This document shows, one piece after another, positions 27,021-35,600 of a DNA stretch of 64,000 nt. How positions within the stretch are numbered: the stretch's first letter is position 1; each line of letters opens with the position of its first letter. Where the stretch lies: NCBI GenBank assembly GCA_039920745.1, contig JBDSDD010000019.1:1-64000 (forward strand), in the 5' to 3' direction. Position numbers and translations under genes: made by a program. Under the pieces are notes generated by a model, which did no database searches, had not been told where the DNA came from, and was given only the letters and a program-made list of their open reading frames with translations. This DNA comes from Scleromatobacter sp039920745 (GTDB lineage Bacteria; Pseudomonadota; Gammaproteobacteria; Burkholderiales; Burkholderiaceae_C).

Positions 27021-27137
27021 TGACTATTTCAGGGTATGCGTCGACACGGGATGGGGTATTCGAATAGTTTGACTTTTGTGCGCGGCCAGGGGCCATCGAG
27101 TCGAGCGCGCGGAGCCTCAGTGGCAACCGTCCTCGAG

Positions 27138-28274
27138 TCAGGGCGACCGGGGTCCATCGGCCGCCGGCAGCACGACCTCGACGCAGGTGCCTTCTCCCAC
27201 GACGCTGCGCACGTCCATCCGGCCGTCCATGCGGTCGACCAGCCAACGTGTCAGGGCCAGGCCGATGCCAACGCCGTCCGTGCCTGCGCTGGCGCGGGTC
27301 AGGCGGTTGAACGGTTCGTAGAGATGGGGCATCTGCTCCGTCGAGATGCCGATGCCGCTGTCCGCCATCGAGATCTTCCACCCGCCGGGCGCTGCGGCCA
27401 CGTCGATCTCGACGTGCCCGCCATCCCGGTTGTACTTGAGAGCGTTGCTCAGAAGATTTGCGATCACTTGCTTCAGGCGCCCGGCGTCGGCGCGGACCTC
27501 GGCCTGCTCCGGTGAGCCCGTGACCCGGATGGTGATGCTGCGGGACTGCGCCGTGGCCGCCATGGAATCGATCACCGTCTGCAGCAAAGGCGCCACGACG
27601 ACGCAAGCGATGGTGATCGGCATCTGACCAGCCTCGACGCGGGACAGGTCGAGCACGTCTTCGATCATCGTCAGCAGATGCCAGCCGGCGCGCTCGATCT
27701 GCTTGACGTGTCCGCGCTGCGTGTCGATGTCGGCCTCCGACTCGCCGATCTGCTGTGCCAGCAACTGGGCAAACCCCAGCACGGCGTTCAGCGGCGTGCG
27801 CAGTTCGTGGCTGATGCGCGAGAGGAACTCCGTCTTGGCCTTGTTGGCAGCCTCGGCGCGGTCGCGCTGAATCCGCAACGACTCGGCCTCGCGCCGATCG
27901 GTGAGGTCCGTCAGCGTGCCCACCACACGGGCGGCTTGGCCGCTCGCATCGCGTTCGACAATCCGACCGCGCGACAGCACCCAGCGATACTGGCCGTCGG
28001 CCGCGCGCATCCGGAATTCCAACTCGTAGGTCTGCTGGCGTCCGGCGAGGTAGGCCGACAGCGAAGCCAGCATGCCTTCGAGGTCGTCTGGATGAACCCG
28101 GTTGCGCCAAGTGGATGTGTTGTCAGGTTCGTCGGTGGCGTCATAGCCCAGCATCGCCTTCCACTGCGGCGAGTAGTGCACCGCCTCTCCAGCGACGTTC
28201 AGGTCCCACACCGCGAACTGGGCGTTCTGGAGGGCCAACCCCCAGCGCTCTTCGAGCGTCATTCGTTCATGCAT
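27138..28274 (-). CDS. PAS-domain sensor histidine kinase
   Basis: A soluble 378-residue kinase (from ATG 28274). A PAS fold with PAC motif covers about 10-130 (HYSPQWKAMLGYDATDE; VLSRGRIVERD). HisKA follows with the phospho-acceptor in FLSRISHELRTPLNAVLGF (His156), then HATPase motifs N (LKQVIANLLSNALKYN), G1 (ADSGIGIS) and G2 (GVGIGLALTRWLVDRM). There is no membrane segment and no response regulator beside it, so it may be an orphan kinase sensing an internal signal. It is divergent from the MFS gene. An in-frame start at 28322 is also open. Confidence 0.9.
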   Translation of the reverse strand: MHERMTLEERWGLALQNAQFAVWDLNVAGEAVHYSPQWKAMLGYDATDEPDNTSTWRNRVHPDDLEGMLASLSAYLAGRQQTYELEFRMRAADGQYRWVLSRGRIVERDASGQAARVVGTLTDLTDRREAESLRIQRDRAEAANKAKTEFLSRISHELRTPLNAVLGFAQLLAQQIGESEADIDTQRGHVKQIERAGWHLLTMIEDVLDLSRVEAGQMPITIACVVVAPLLQTVIDSMAATAQSRSITIRVTGSPEQAEVRADAGRLKQVIANLLSNALKYNRDGGHVEIDVAAAPGGWKISMADSGIGISTEQMPHLYEPFNRLTRASAGTDGVGIGLALTRWLVDRMDGRMDVRSVVGEGTCVEVVLPAADGPRSP

Positions 28275-28418
28275 GCCGCCATTGTCGGACACTCGAAAGC
28301 TGACGTCCACGTGTGGCCGCAAGCGGCCGATGGCCGATGTTCGACCAGTGCGCCTGGTGCTCCGAAGGCCCCAGCTTGCTCAGGCTCATGGCGCGAGCTT
28401 CGGCGCCGCTTCGGCATG

Positions 28419-28443
28419 GTTAATCAACAAATAGTTGATTAAC
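28419..28443. promoter_or_regulatory. Perfect palindromic operator upstream of the MFS gene
   Basis: GTTAATCAAC and its exact complement GTTGATTAAC are separated by AAATA. This AT-rich 10-bp inverted repeat stands out in GC-rich DNA and ends 17 nt before the MFS start. It looks like the binding site of a dimeric repressor, most simply the regulator encoded by the second gene of the same operon. Confidence 0.65.
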
Positions 28444-28460
28444 AAGTCGACAATGACCGC

Positions 28461-29696
28461 ATGGCCTCGACCCTCCCGCTGACCTCGCCCGCCCCCCTCC
28501 GCCACCCGTACTGGATCCTGGCGGCCGTCTGCCTGCTCGGGCTCATGAGCACGGTCGGCGTGTCGATGCCCTATCCGATCCTCGCGCCGATATTCGTCGG
28601 CGGGCCGGTGGACGCGTTCACGCACTTCGGCGGGCTGGAGCCGTCCGTGTTGATGGGGATCGCGCTGGCGGCCAATCCGCTCGGCATCCTGATCGGCAGC
28701 CTGTACACCGGGCCGCTGTCGGATCGGCACGGCCGTCGGCTGGTGCTGGCGGTCACGCTGGTGGCGACGGTGGTCGGTCACCTGCTCACCGCGGCGGCGC
28801 TGGTGGTGCGCAACTACCCGCTCTTCGTGCTGGCACGCTTCGCTACCGGGCTGGTGGAGAGCAACACGGCGGTTGGCCGCGCGCTGCTGGCCGACATGCA
28901 CGAGCAGATCGATCGCACCCGGGCCTTCGCGTTCTTCAACGCCTGCCTGTACGGCGGCTGGCTGCTGGGCCCGCTGGTGGGCGGCCTCACGCTGCCGCTC
29001 GGCGAATCGGTGCCCTTCGTGCTGGCCGCGGCGATGACGCTGCCCTGCGTGGCCATCCTGTTCATCGGGCTGCCGGCCACGCCCGCCAAGCCGGCCGGTG
29101 ACGCGCCGCCGAACCGCAATGTGCTGGCGCTGCTGCGCGCCGATCGCACGCTCGGCCTGATCTTCGGGTTGCAACTGGCTTACACGCTGGCGCTCAACAC
29201 GCTGTACGAGTTCTCGCCGTTGTGGATGTTCCAGAACGCAGGCTTCGGCAGCCGCGGCATCGCGTTCGTCACGGCGGGGCAGTGCGCCGTGATGACGCTC
29301 ACCAGCGTGCTGGCCGGCCGCTTTGGCGGCACCGGCGCGCATCCGCTGCGGCGCGCCGCCAACTACGGGCTGGTCGCCGCCGGCTGCCTGGCGCTGATGG
29401 CGGTGCTGCCCGGGCACCTCGGCATCTTCGTGATCATGGCGATGGGCTTTCCCACCGCGATGTACAACGCGGTGATGCCGGCGTGGATGTCCGAGCGCTT
29501 CGCCGAGCACGGCCAGGGCCGCGTGATGGGGCTGCTGTCGACGATCTTCTGCGTGGCCAACGTCATCGTCGCGCTGGCCGGCGGCTGGATCGCGCTGCTG
29601 TCCACGCGCTGGATCATGGCGCTGGGCGGCGTCGCGGGGGTGGTCTCGGCGGTGTTGATGCTGCGCCTGGCGCGCACCGAGGACGCGTCGCGATGA
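28461..29696 (+). CDS. MFS transporter, substrate unknown
   Basis: A 411-residue inner-membrane transporter with about twelve hydrophobic segments. The loop between helices 2 and 3 has the MFS signature (YTGPLSDRHGRRLVLAV). A FNACLYGGWLLGPLVGG stretch follows helix 5. The substrate cannot be read from the sequence; the family includes drug and metabolite exporters. The gene lies directly behind the palindrome at 28419-28443 and overlaps the regulator gene by 4 nt (ATGA), so export is probably controlled by that regulator. Confidence 0.88.
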   Translation: MASTLPLTSPAPLRHPYWILAAVCLLGLMSTVGVSMPYPILAPIFVGGPVDAFTHFGGLEPSVLMGIALAANPLGILIGSLYTGPLSDRHGRRLVLAVTLVATVVGHLLTAAALVVRNYPLFVLARFATGLVESNTAVGRALLADMHEQIDRTRAFAFFNACLYGGWLLGPLVGGLTLPLGESVPFVLAAAMTLPCVAILFIGLPATPAKPAGDAPPNRNVLALLRADRTLGLIFGLQLAYTLALNTLYEFSPLWMFQNAGFGSRGIAFVTAGQCAVMTLTSVLAGRFGGTGAHPLRRAANYGLVAAGCLALMAVLPGHLGIFVIMAMGFPTAMYNAVMPAWMSERFAEHGQGRVMGLLSTIFCVANVIVALAGGWIALLSTRWIMALGGVAGVVSAVLMLRLARTEDASR

Positions 29697-30313
29697 GCAC
29701 CACGCCCGACCGCCTGCTGTACCAGCTCAAGAGCCGCGGCCCGCAGGCGGCGGCTGCCCTGGCCGGGGCCTGCGCGATCACGCCGATGGGTGCGCACAAG
29801 CAGCTGCAGTCGCTGCAGGAGCAGGGCCTGGTGAGTTCGCGCGACGAGGTCGACGGCCCCGGGCGCCCGAAGCGCTTGTGGCGGCTGACCCCCAGCGGCC
29901 ACGCCCGCTTCCCCGACCGCCACGGCGACCTGGCCGTGCAACTGATCCGTCACGCGGCGACGGTGCTTGGCCCGCAGGCGCTTGACCAGCTGATCTCGGC
30001 CCGCGAACGCGAACAGCAGGCCGACTACGACGCCGCGCTGTCCGGCCTGGCCACGCTGGGCGCCCGCGTGCGCCGGCTCGCCGAGCTGCGGGCCCGCGAG
30101 GGCTACATGGCGCGCGCCGAGAAGGACGGCAGGGCCTGGCTGCTGATCGAGGACCACTGCCCGATCTGCGCTGCCGCCACGGCGTGCCAGGGGCTGTGCC
30201 GCTCCGAGCTGCAGATCTTCGCCCGCTGCCTGGGCGCCGGCGTCGTGGTGGAACGCATCGAACACGTGCTGGCGGGCGGCCGGCGCTGTGCGTACCGGGT
30301 GAGCCTCGGGTAA
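29693..30313 (+). CDS. ArsR/SufR-like winged-helix regulator with a Cys cluster
   Basis: A 206-residue regulator. Residues 1-75 are a winged helix (RLLYQLKSRGPQAAAALAGA, then GAHKQLQSLQEQGLVSSR and GRPKRLWRLTPSGH). The C-terminal half has six Cys: 156, 159, 165, 169, 179 and 199 (HCPICAAATACQGLC...FARC...RRC). This resembles the metal or iron-sulfur binding half of SufR-type regulators, though the spacing is not identical to SufR as I know it. It overlaps the MFS gene by 4 nt. I infer that it binds the palindrome in front of the pair and responds to a metal, an Fe-S state or a thiol-reactive compound. Confidence 0.8.
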   Translation: MSTTPDRLLYQLKSRGPQAAAALAGACAITPMGAHKQLQSLQEQGLVSSRDEVDGPGRPKRLWRLTPSGHARFPDRHGDLAVQLIRHAATVLGPQALDQLISAREREQQADYDAALSGLATLGARVRRLAELRAREGYMARAEKDGRAWLLIEDHCPICAAATACQGLCRSELQIFARCLGAGVVVERIEHVLAGGRRCAYRVSLG

Positions 30314-30410
30314 GTGCTGAGGCGCACGCCGATTGCCGGGCTGAATCCGGTTGGCGTGCTCAATCGTATCCCTGGGGGAGAACGAACCGCACTGATCGAG
30401 GAGCCCCCGA

Positions 30411-31457
30411 ATGTCCCAAACCACCGCCCGCGCCGTCGGCTGGGTCGAACAAGGCCTGGTTCCGGACCGCGTCATCCGGCTCGGCATCCGACGCCTGTTG
30501 AAGGATCGGCTGGCCGAGATGCACGTGAACGACGCCGAGGCTGCCGAGCAGGCCACCCAGGCCTTCATCGACGAGATGCGCCGCGCGCCGATCGCGCTGC
30601 TGCCCGAGAAGGCCAATGAGCAGCACTACGAGGTGCCAGCCGAGTTCTTCGCCAGGGTGCTGGGCCCGCACCGCAAGTACAGCAGCTGCCTGTGGGGCGA
30701 GGGTGTCACCGACCTGGCGCAGGCGGAAGCGGCCGCGTTGATGGCCACCTGCGAGCGTGCCGGGCTGCAGGACGGCCAGGACGTGCTCGAGCTCGGCTGC
30801 GGCTGGGGCTCGCTGAGCCTGTGGATGGCCGACCACTACCGCAACAGCCACATCACCGCGGTGTCGAACTCGCATTCGCAGCGCCGCTCCATCGAGCGCC
30901 AGGCGCAGGAGCGCGGCCTTGTCAACCTGCGCGTGATCACGCGCGACGTCAACGCGTTCGAGACCGAGGCCGGCCGCTACGACCGCATCGTCTCGGTGGA
31001 GATGTTCGAGCACCTGCGCAACTGGCCGCACATCTTCGCGCGCGTCGCCGGCTGGCTCAAGGACGATGGCCGCTTCTTCATGCACGTGTTCGCGCACAAG
31101 GGCGCGCCGTACGCGTTCGTCGAGCGTGACGAGAGCGACTGGATGAGCCGCCATTTCTTCTCCGGCGGCATGATGCCGTCCGACGACCTGGCGCTGAACT
31201 TCCAGGACGACCTGCGGCTGCTCAAGCGCTGGCGCTGGGACGGCACGCATTATCAAAAGACCTCCGAAGCCTGGCTGCGCAACATGGACGATGCCCGCGA
31301 CGAGTTGATGCCCCTGATGGTGGACACCTATGGCAACGCCGCCGACGTGTGGTGGCATCGCTGGCGCCTGTTCTTCATGTCGGTGGCCGAGCTGTTCGGA
31401 CACGACGGTGGCCAGCAGTGGTGGGTCAGTCACTATTTGTTTTCCAAGCGCGCATGA
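30411..31457 (+). CDS. Cyclopropane-fatty-acid-synthase-like SAM methyltransferase
   Basis: A 348-residue methyltransferase with the SAM motif VLELGCGWGSLSLWMADHY near residue 130, an entry segment HYEVPAEFFARVLGPHRKYSSCLW typical of CFA synthases, and SVEMFEHLRNW. The C-terminus is shorter than in E. coli Cfa. It probably methylates lipid acyl chains or a related hydrophobic substrate. It is the first gene of a four-gene run (with DUF2878, DUF1295 and DUF6134 genes, all overlapping), a combination I know from envelope-lipid modification clusters in proteobacteria. The substrate is unknown. Confidence 0.85.
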   Translation: MSQTTARAVGWVEQGLVPDRVIRLGIRRLLKDRLAEMHVNDAEAAEQATQAFIDEMRRAPIALLPEKANEQHYEVPAEFFARVLGPHRKYSSCLWGEGVTDLAQAEAAALMATCERAGLQDGQDVLELGCGWGSLSLWMADHYRNSHITAVSNSHSQRRSIERQAQERGLVNLRVITRDVNAFETEAGRYDRIVSVEMFEHLRNWPHIFARVAGWLKDDGRFFMHVFAHKGAPYAFVERDESDWMSRHFFSGGMMPSDDLALNFQDDLRLLKRWRWDGTHYQKTSEAWLRNMDDARDELMPLMVDTYGNAADVWWHRWRLFFMSVAELFGHDGGQQWWVSHYLFSKRA

Positions 31458-32056
31458 GCTTGCAGCAGGCGGTCACTCCCACCGTCGCGCTCGGGCGTGA
31501 CGGGGGTGCTCCCACGCGTGCGCGTCAGCTTGCCAACTTCGTGATCTTCGAGGCCGCGTGGTTCGCCTGCATCCTGGGCGTGGCCCACGGCCAGCCGCTG
31601 TGGGGCACGGGCGCGGTCGTCGCGGCGATCGCCTGGCACGTGGCGATCTCTGCGCGGCCTGCCACGGAGCTCGCGCTGGTGGCCCTGATGTGCGCGATCG
31701 GGCTCGTGGCCGAATCGCTGGCGCTCGCGCAAGGCCATGTCGCCTATCCCGCCGGCCAGCCGGTGGCCTGGCTCGCGCCGTACTGGATGGTGGCGCTGTG
31801 GGGCGAGTTCGCGATCGCGCTCAACGTGACGCTGCGCTGGCTCAAGGGCCGGCCCTTCGTCGCGCTGGCGCTGGGCGCGCTGTTCGGGCCGCTGTCCTTT
31901 CTCGGCGGCGTGCGGCTGGGCGGCGCGCGCTTCATCGACGAGCCCGCCGCGTTGATCACCCTGGCCTGCATGTGGGCCGTGCTGATGCCGCTCGCCATGT
32001 GGCTGTCCAATCGCTTCGACGGCGTCGCTGCGCCTCCCGGGAATTCCGATGCCTGA
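31454..32056 (+). CDS. DUF2878-family membrane protein
   Basis: A 200-residue inner-membrane protein with about five hydrophobic segments (FVIFEAAWFACILGVAHG; LALVALMCAIGLVAESL; APYWMVALWGEFAIALN). The family is known only by its recurrent place beside CFA-synthase-like genes. ATG 31454 overlaps the methyltransferase stop by 4 nt. The longer in-frame start is inside that gene and was rejected. Confidence 0.8.
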   Translation: MSLQQAVTPTVALGRDGGAPTRARQLANFVIFEAAWFACILGVAHGQPLWGTGAVVAAIAWHVAISARPATELALVALMCAIGLVAESLALAQGHVAYPAGQPVAWLAPYWMVALWGEFAIALNVTLRWLKGRPFVALALGALFGPLSFLGGVRLGGARFIDEPAALITLACMWAVLMPLAMWLSNRFDGVAAPPGNSDA

Positions 32057-32858
32057 CTTCACCACCCTGCTCCCCATCGCCCTCGGCGGCCTCGCCTTGA
32101 TCGCCGTGCTGGCGTTGCTCACCTGGAGCGCCAGCCTGGTGCAGCGCGACGCCAGCCTGGTCGACCGCATGTGGTCGTTGATGATCGCCGGGCCGACCCT
32201 CGTCTACGCGGCACAGACGGCGTGGACGAGCCCGCGCGCGGTCGCCGTGCTGGTGCTGGTGCTGGCCTGGGGCGTGCGCCTGTCGGCCTACATCACGTGG
32301 CGCAACTGGGGCCATGGCGAGGACCGCCGCTACCAGGAGATCCGCGCCCGCAACCAGCCCCACTTCGCTTTCAAGAGCCTGTACCTGATCTTCGCGCTGC
32401 AGATGGTGCTGGCCTGGATCGTCTCGGCGCCGACGCTGGCCGCGCTCGTGGGCGATCACCCATTCGGGCTGGTCGACGGCGCCGGCATCGCGGTCGCGCT
32501 GGTCGGCTTCCTGTTCGAGGCGATCGGCGACGCGCAGATGGCCGCTTTCAAGGGCGACCCCGCGAACAAGGGCCAGGTGATGGATCGCGGCCTGTGGCGC
32601 TACACGCGGCACCCGAACTACTTCGGCGAGACCTGCTTCTGGTGGGGCGTCTGGCTGATCGCGCTCGGGGCGGGCGGTGCCTCGGCGATCTGGACGGTCC
32701 TGTCGCCATTGATGATGACCGTGCTGCTGCTGAAGGTCTCGGGCGTCGCGATGCTGGAGAAGGACATCGGCGAGCGCCGGCCCGCGTACCGCGACTACAT
32801 CGCTCGCACCAACGCGTTCATCCCCGGACCGCCGCGCCGCCAGGAGGCCGCCGAATGA
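32049..32858 (+). CDS. DUF1295 (steroid 5-alpha-reductase C-terminal-like) membrane protein
   Basis: A 269-residue inner-membrane protein with about six hydrophobic segments. The DUF1295 signature is in the C-terminal half: NKGQVMDRGLWRYTRHPNYF, then GETCFWWGVWL, which forms the NADPH/lipid site in reductases of this fold, and YRDYIARTNAFIPGPPR at the end. It may reduce or remodel a lipid double bond in concert with the methyltransferase two genes upstream. It overlaps both neighbours. Confidence 0.88.
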   Translation: MPDFTTLLPIALGGLALIAVLALLTWSASLVQRDASLVDRMWSLMIAGPTLVYAAQTAWTSPRAVAVLVLVLAWGVRLSAYITWRNWGHGEDRRYQEIRARNQPHFAFKSLYLIFALQMVLAWIVSAPTLAALVGDHPFGLVDGAGIAVALVGFLFEAIGDAQMAAFKGDPANKGQVMDRGLWRYTRHPNYFGETCFWWGVWLIALGAGGASAIWTVLSPLMMTVLLLKVSGVAMLEKDIGERRPAYRDYIARTNAFIPGPPRRQEAAE

Positions 32859-33508
32859 AGACCCGATTGATCGCCACGCTGGTTCTGGGCCTCGCCGCCA
32901 GCGCCGCATTTGCCGCCGACGACGCGCCCAGGTCCGGCACGCGAACCTTCCCGTTCAAGGCTTTCCTCGACGACAAGCCCATCGGCGAGCACCGCTTCAC
33001 CGTGGTCACCGACGGCGCCACGCGCAAGGTCACCAGCGAGGCCGACTTCGCGGTCAAGTTCCTCGGCTTCAACGCGTACCGCTACCACCACCACGTCGAG
33101 GAGCAGTGGGCTGGCGAGTGCCTGTCGAGCCTGGTGTCGTCCACCGACGACGACGGCAAGCCGGCCAGCGTCAAGCTGCTGAAATCGGGCGGCGTCAACG
33201 AGATCACCACGCTCGCGGGCAAGAAGTCCGAGCCCGGCTGCCTGATGACCTATGCGTACTGGAACCCCGCACTGCGCGAACAGAAGCGCCTGCTCAATCC
33301 GCAGACCGGCAAGGTCGACGCGGTCACGATCGAGCGCGTGGGCAGCGGCCACGTCGTCGTGGCCGGCAAGGACGTCGTGGCCACCGACTGGCGCATCACC
33401 GGCGGCGAGTCGCCGGTCGACGTCTGGCTGTCGGACGCCGGCGAGTGGGTGGGCCTCGACTCGATGGTCAGCAACGGCAGGCACAAGCTGACCTACCGCC
33501 TGCCCTGA
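32855..33508 (+). CDS. Periplasmic DUF6134-like protein
   Basis: A 217-residue protein with a clear signal peptide (MKTRLIATLVLGLAASAAFA|AD). The mature part is all beta by appearance (FKAFLDDKPIGEHRFTVV; DFAVKFLGFNAYRYHHHVEE) and resembles periplasmic lipid-binding-like proteins of the DUF6134/DUF3108 type. AGGAGG precedes ATG 32855, which overlaps the DUF1295 stop by 4 nt. It closes the four-gene operon and may carry the modified lipid or sense it. The family name is a moderate-confidence guess. Confidence 0.75.
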   Translation: MKTRLIATLVLGLAASAAFAADDAPRSGTRTFPFKAFLDDKPIGEHRFTVVTDGATRKVTSEADFAVKFLGFNAYRYHHHVEEQWAGECLSSLVSSTDDDGKPASVKLLKSGGVNEITTLAGKKSEPGCLMTYAYWNPALREQKRLLNPQTGKVDAVTIERVGSGHVVVAGKDVVATDWRITGGESPVDVWLSDAGEWVGLDSMVSNGRHKLTYRLP

Positions 33509-33516
33509 CGCGCGAC

Positions 33517-35133
33517 TCAGGTCCCGGCGAGCGCGGTCACGAAGCCGTTCTTGCCGTGCCGCTTGACCCAGTACATCGCCTCGTCGGCCGCGTGCATCAG
33601 CTCGCGGCGCTGGCGCCCGTGGCGCGGGTAGCTGGCCATGCCGATGCTCACGCCCATTTGCGCCACGATGCCGCCGCCCAGTTCGAACGGCTCGCTCAGG
33701 CGCGCGATGATGTTGGCGGCGAGCTGGTTCGCGGCCAGGTCGGTCGGCCCCGAATGCGCCAGCGCGACGATGAACTCGTCGCCGCCGATGCGCCCGACCA
33801 GGTCGGACGTGCGACGCAGTTCGCCCTGGATGCGGACGACCGCCTGCTGCAGCACCTCGTCGCCGCGGTGGTGGCCGTAGCGGTCGTTGACCTGCTTGAA
33901 GCCGTCGAGATCGAGGTAGAGCAAGGACATGGCTTCGTCGGCATCGCCATGCTCCAGGAACCGGTCGATGGCGGCGTCGACGCCGGCGCGGTTGAGCGCG
34001 CCGGTCAGCGCGTCGTGCTCGGCGCGGCGGCGCGCGTCGCTCTCGACTTCCTTGCGTTCGGTGATGTCGTACAGCACGCCTTCGATGAGCTGATCCGCCG
34101 TTGCCTCGTCGGCGGCCGACTTCGACTCCTGCACCGAGAGCAGGCAGTGGGCCCAGCGCGTGCGGCCCTCGTTCGAGCGCAGTTCGAGATCGGCCGACAT
34201 GGTCTCGTTTCGAAGCGCGGACTGTTCGATCATCGAGCGTGCGCGTTCGGGGCGCGCGAAGACGAGGTCGAGGAAGTCCTGCCCGTGCAATTGGCGCAGG
34301 TCGCTGACGCCGCCGCCGATCACCTTCAGGACGGTCGGATTGCCGTTGATGAGCCGGCCCTGGCGGTCGAGCACGAAGATGCCCGCGCTCGTCGAGTCGA
34401 AGATCTGGCGGTATTGCGCCTCCATGGCCTCGATGTCCGCGCGCAGCTCGCGTTCGCGTGCAAGTGCCTGCGCGGTGGCGCTGAGCAGGTCGTTGGCCGA
34501 CTGCACCAGCCTGCCGATCTCGTCGTGCGCGTGCCCGTCGGGTGCGGCCAGGCGTTGCGTCGTGCCGGGTGGCATGGCGGACAACGCGCGGGCCAGGCGC
34601 ACGATCGGGCGCGAGATCAGCCGCACGCCGGTGAGGTAGATCGTCAGGGCGATCAGGACGGCCTGGCCCACCATCAGCAAGGCCAGCAGCCAGGCTTCGC
34701 GGCTGGCCACGTGCTGGAGCTGATCGCTGTCGATCTCGATGCGCATCGCGCCGATCGTCTCGCCCGCGTCGAACGGAGATTTCAGCGGCATCAGCACCAC
34801 CGATTCGGACGCGACGATGGGCGCGGCCGCCGCGCCGCCCTGGAGCAGCGTCTTGCCGCTCGCGTCGACGATGTCGACCTGCTTGACGAGCGAATTGCGC
34901 GCGACGCCGTCGACGACCTCGCGCAACAGGGTCGCGTCGTGCGCGAACACGGCGATGGCCGCGGTTTTTTCCACGGCCGTCTGGACGCTGGCGATGGTCT
35001 GGTGCGCGGCCGCATTCGCGCGCCGTTCGCCCAGGTGGTACGCCAGCGTGCCCGCGACGAACGCGAACAGCACGGCCACCGCGAGCGCACTGGCCATGAA
35101 GCGCAGCTGCAGGTGCGAGCGCGGCAGGTTCAC
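33517..35133 (-). CDS. Membrane diguanylate cyclase (sensor-HAMP-PAS-GGDEF)
   Basis: A 538-residue c-di-GMP synthase. A membrane helix at about 12-32, a periplasmic domain to about 145 and a second helix (LLALLMVGQAVLIALTIYL) are followed by HAMP, a PAS domain (IFDSTSAGIFVLDRQGRLIN) and GGDEF. The catalytic motif is intact (RIGGDEFIVA), and an RxxD inhibitory site (RTSD) stands five residues before it, so product feedback is likely. It overlaps the binding-protein gene by 4 nt and is the last of three genes that start with an outer-membrane barrel. Confidence 0.93.
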   Translation of the reverse strand: MNLPRSHLQLRFMASALAVAVLFAFVAGTLAYHLGERRANAAAHQTIASVQTAVEKTAAIAVFAHDATLLREVVDGVARNSLVKQVDIVDASGKTLLQGGAAAAPIVASESVVLMPLKSPFDAGETIGAMRIEIDSDQLQHVASREAWLLALLMVGQAVLIALTIYLTGVRLISRPIVRLARALSAMPPGTTQRLAAPDGHAHDEIGRLVQSANDLLSATAQALARERELRADIEAMEAQYRQIFDSTSAGIFVLDRQGRLINGNPTVLKVIGGGVSDLRQLHGQDFLDLVFARPERARSMIEQSALRNETMSADLELRSNEGRTRWAHCLLSVQESKSAADEATADQLIEGVLYDITERKEVESDARRRAEHDALTGALNRAGVDAAIDRFLEHGDADEAMSLLYLDLDGFKQVNDRYGHHRGDEVLQQAVVRIQGELRRTSDLVGRIGGDEFIVALAHSGPTDLAANQLAANIIARLSEPFELGGGIVAQMGVSIGMASYPRHGRQRRELMHAADEAMYWVKRHGKNGFVTALAGT

Positions 35134-35600
35134 TTCGAACTCTTGAGCACGAGGACCACGCGCAGGCCCTTGTCGGCGGCCGGCTCCTGCAGCACGTAGC
35201 CCACGGCGCTCGGGTTGCGCTTGACGAGCTCGACCATCGCGGCCTCGGTCGGCAAGGGCTGCGGCGGCAAGGTCTGGCCCGAGAACATCAGGCGCGACCA
35301 GTAGCTGTTGATCTGGGCCAGCTCCATGCCGGTCAGGGCACGGTAGAAAGCGGCACGCCCGGGAGCGTCGCGCGGCAGGTCGAACGGCAGCGCGAACGTG
35401 CCGTCGGGGAACGCGCGGCTGCGTCCCATGTACAGGTCGAGCAGTTCCTTTTGCGTCATCGCCTTGACGGTGCTGGCGATGGGAACGACGACGAACACGT
35501 CAGCGCGGGCCGGCAGCGCGGCCGCCGACAGGCATAGCGTGAGCAGCGCGGCGCCGAGGACGCGCCGGCGCATCGTGAGCGAGCTTGAGGCGGCGGCCAT
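35130..35600 (-). CDS. Small periplasmic phosphate-binding-like protein
   Basis: A 156-residue protein with a signal peptide (cleaved after ALPARA). The mature part looks like half of a PstS-type binding protein: VVVPIASTVKAMTQKELLDL and DLYMGRSRAFPDGTFALPFD, then SYWSRLMFSGQTLPPQPLP and a final AVGYVLQEPA. The short length means a single-domain form without an ABC partner. It sits between an outer-membrane barrel gene (1-nt overlap) and a membrane diguanylate cyclase (4-nt overlap), so I infer that it relays a periplasmic signal to the cyclase. A second possible start is ATG 35573. Confidence 0.82.
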   Translation of the reverse strand: MAAASSSLTMRRRVLGAALLTLCLSAAALPARADVFVVVPIASTVKAMTQKELLDLYMGRSRAFPDGTFALPFDLPRDAPGRAAFYRALTGMELAQINSYWSRLMFSGQTLPPQPLPTEAAMVELVKRNPSAVGYVLQEPAADKGLRVVLVLKSSK

